Shown here piece by piece: positions 5,781 through 5,988 of a stretch of DNA of 5,988 nucleotides (its first letter is position 1; the number at the start of each line of letters is the position of its first letter). The stretch covers positions 1 through 5,988 of the forward strand of contig CAIXXI010000484.1 in assembly GCA_903923345.1 (NCBI GenBank), in the 5' to 3' direction. Under the pieces are notes generated by a model that was not told where the DNA came from, made no database searches, and saw nothing but the letters and a program-made list of their open reading frames with translations. The position numbers and the translations under genes are program-made. This DNA is from an uncultured Burkholderiales bacterium (GTDB lineage: Bacteria > Pseudomonadota > Gammaproteobacteria > Burkholderiales > Burkholderiaceae_E).

Positions 5781-5988
5781 CCGGTCATGCGCTCGATCGA
5801 ACCGCAGCCGACCCGGGTGACTTCCGGTGTATCGCCCGTCATATCGATCACGGTGGTCGGCTCCAGGCCCTGCGCACCGGCATCGATGACCAGATCGACT
5901 CTGCCGGACAGGCGCTCGAGGGCTTCGTCGGGATCGGAAATCGCGGTCTCGTCGCCAGGCAGCATGAGGCTGGTGCTGATCACCGGCG
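5777..5988 (-). CDS. C-terminal part of a YciO/TsaC/Sua5-family protein (partial)
   Basis: The last 70 codons are present; the 5' end lies beyond the right edge, so no start can be given. The segment STSLMLPGDETAISDPDEA and the following RVDLVIDAGAQG, PTTVIDMTGDTPEVTRVGCG closely resemble the C-terminal part of the E. coli YciO fold domain as I recall it, including the STS substrate-binding turn and PTTVID. Relatives in this family (TsaC, Sua5) make L-threonylcarbamoyladenylate from threonine, bicarbonate and ATP for the t6A37 modification of ANN-decoding tRNAs. The role of YciO itself is less settled, and the visible part cannot separate YciO from TsaC, although the resemblance favours YciO. 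The protein ends soon after the conserved core, so there is no Sua5-type C-terminal domain. It is co-directional with trpS, 32 bases upstream of it. Confidence 0.88.
   Translation of the reverse strand, partial: PVISTSLMLPGDETAISDPDEALERLSGRVDLVIDAGAQGLEPTTVIDMTGDTPEVTRVGCGSIERMTG

Overview
This is a GC-rich chromosomal window that looks like a gammaproteobacterium or betaproteobacterium. The lineage is inferred from the dapA–bamC pairing, from dapA aligning with the E. coli enzyme without gaps through its catalytic residues, and from the yciO–trpS neighbourhood; no species can be named. It is almost fully coding, with no stretch over 300 bases lacking a gene. I see no mobile element, CRISPR array, tRNA or rRNA.

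Layout. Five of the six genes lie on the minus strand, so they are transcribed from right to left. At the right edge is the 3' part of a YciO/TsaC/Sua5-family gene (5777-5988). It is followed after 32 bases by trpS (4533-5744), tryptophanyl-tRNA synthetase. Next comes a large plus-strand gene (1599-4478) for a membrane-anchored PAS-PAS-GAF-GGDEF-EAL cyclic-di-GMP protein. It is convergent with trpS and divergent from the next gene. Further left on the minus strand are a class I SAM-dependent methyltransferase (1022-1582), then dapA (62-940), then the first 21 codons of a signal-peptide-bearing gene that overlaps the dapA stop in an ATGA. This last gene is very probably bamC.

How the genes relate. 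Most are housekeeping: tRNA charging, lysine and peptidoglycan precursor synthesis, and outer-membrane protein assembly. The methyltransferase, dapA and bamC form a probable operon, and yciO–trpS forms another. The c-di-GMP gene sits in opposite orientation between these co-oriented blocks and looks like an insertion into an older collinear cluster.

The points most worth attention are four. The EAL domain has Asn in place of the second Asp of its DDFGTG motif, while the GGDEF domain looks fully active. TrpRS carries a four-cysteine pattern close to the [4Fe-4S] motif of Thermotoga maritima TrpRS. The bamC-like start is hidden at the window edge. The divergent starts around 1583-1598 are very tight. 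I found no convincing evidence of a wholly new biological system here.
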